Source: Actinomycetales bacterium (GTDB taxonomy: Bacteria > Actinomycetota > Actinomycetes > Propionibacteriales > Nocardioidaceae). From it: 5,940 nt of DNA. Location: NCBI GenBank assembly GCA_012513165.1, contig JAAZCT010000179.1, forward strand, positions 1 through 5,940, given 5' to 3'. The notes under the pieces are model-generated. The model was given only the letters and a program-made list of their open reading frames with translations, had not been told where the DNA came from and ran no database searches. This document shows, in pieces, positions 5,419 through 5,940 of the stretch. Both the position numbers and the translations under genes were made by a program. Within the stretch, counting starts at the first letter, position 1; each line of letters opens with the position of its first letter.

Positions 5419-5940
5419 GCTTGTGTCTCCTTCGTGATGACTTGCGGGTGCAAGTCGTTTGCGGGTGGCAGCCAAGTGTCGGGGTCGGCCGCCTCTTGGG
5501 CTCCAGTGCGAATGTCTTTCACTTCGTTATCGGCCGGGAACCACACGAACGGGATGCCGCGTCGTTCAGCCGAACGAATCTGCTTACCAAATTTACTTGC
5601 CGAGGCCGCCACCTCGCACGGCACACCACGAGAACGCAGTTTTTGTGCGATGAGGTCGCTCGCGGCGCGCGAAGCTTCGTCGTCCACTGCGATGTAGACC
5701 GCGGACGGCACCGGCCGACTCGTGGTGAGTCCGGCGGCGATCAACGGCGCGAGCAACCGCGAGACGCCCAGGGAAATCCCCACGCCTGGATAGGTGCGTT
5801 TGCCGCTAGAAGCGAGTTGGTCGTAACGGCCGCCCGAACATACCGAACCCAAGGATTCGTAGCCGGTCATACGAGTTTCGAAGACTGTGCCTGTGTAGTA
5901 GTCCAGCCCACGCGCGATCCGCAGGTCTGCGGTGACAGTC
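5415..5940 (-). CDS. hisS: Histidine-tRNA ligase, C-terminal part (partial)
   Basis: The visible 174 residues are the end of a class II HisRS; the 5' part lies beyond the right edge. The frame stays open to 5940. It begins with [21 protein letters not shown], whose RGLDYYTG is the histidine-binding HisA motif with its conserved Arg. SGGRYDQL follows (visible residues 35-42), then motif 3 as [11 protein letters not shown] (52-62). From about residue 75 comes the alpha/beta anticodon-binding domain, with [27 protein letters not shown] and a final strand/helix region. The enzyme charges tRNA(His) in the cytoplasm. Its TGA stop overlaps the aspS GTG by four bases, so the two synthetases form an operon and are probably made at matched levels. 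No defect is visible in this part. Confidence 0.98.
   Translation of the reverse strand, partial: TVTADLRIARGLDYYTGTVFETRMTGYESLGSVCSGGRYDQLASSGKRTYPGVGISLGVSRLLAPLIAAGLTTSRPVPSAVYIAVDDEASRAASDLIAQKLRSRGVPCEVAASASKFGKQIRSAERRGIPFVWFPADNEVKDIRTGAQEAADPDTWLPPANDLHPQVITKETQA
5426..5433 (-). promoter_or_regulatory. Ribosome binding site deciding the aspS start
   Basis: GAAGGAGA on the minus strand lies within the last codons of hisS, seven bases before the GTG at 5418. It makes the GTG a better start than the upstream ATG at 5475 and permits coupled translation with hisS. Confidence 0.88.

Noticed and set aside
5419..5475. Longer aspS from ATG 5475
   Set aside because: It lies inside hisS and adds residues the family lacks; the ribosome site and GTGA overlap fix GTG 5418.

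Overview
The window looks like chromosomal DNA of an actinobacterium (Actinomycetota) with moderately high G+C. Four things suggest this: a DtxR/IdeR-type iron box over a leaderless-looking feoA promoter, GTG starts on several genes, a bacterial AspRS with His31 as in mycobacterial enzymes, and an endoglycoceramidase-like GH5 enzyme of the kind known from Rhodococcus and its relatives. Direct hisS-aspS adjacency also fits some actinobacterial orders, but I cannot name the genus.

Layout, left to right. (1) Positions 1-710, minus strand: an iron-uptake operon, feoA then feoB. The genes share an ATGA overlap, and feoB runs off the left edge. Its promoter is in the gap at 675-758 and carries one good and one weaker DtxR/IdeR-like box. 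(2) Positions 759-2183, minus strand: a secreted or membrane-anchored GH5 glycosidase resembling endoglycoceramidase II. (3) Positions 2226-2768, plus strand: an unrecognised four-helix membrane protein, divergent from the glycosidase with only 42 bases between start codons. (4) Positions 2792-3631, minus strand: a protein with one membrane anchor and an extracytoplasmic domain that resembles the MacB/FtsX-type periplasmic core but lacks the permease helices. (5) Positions 3658-5940, minus strand: hisS (3' part only) then aspS, with a GTGA overlap, running towards the anchored protein. A hairpin with a T-run lies between aspS and that protein and covers its GTG start.

How the genes fit together. 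feoAB is an Fe(II) importer that should be derepressed when iron is scarce. hisS-aspS is a translation operon; His31 of AspRS suggests a non-discriminating enzyme that also makes Asp-tRNA(Asn) for GatCAB. The glycosidase could cleave host glycosphingolipids, which would fit a host-associated life. No stretch over 300 bases lacks a gene. I see no tRNA, CRISPR array, insertion sequence or phage gene. The least-explained genes are the four-helix protein and the detached MacB-like domain; nothing here amounts to a demonstrated new system.
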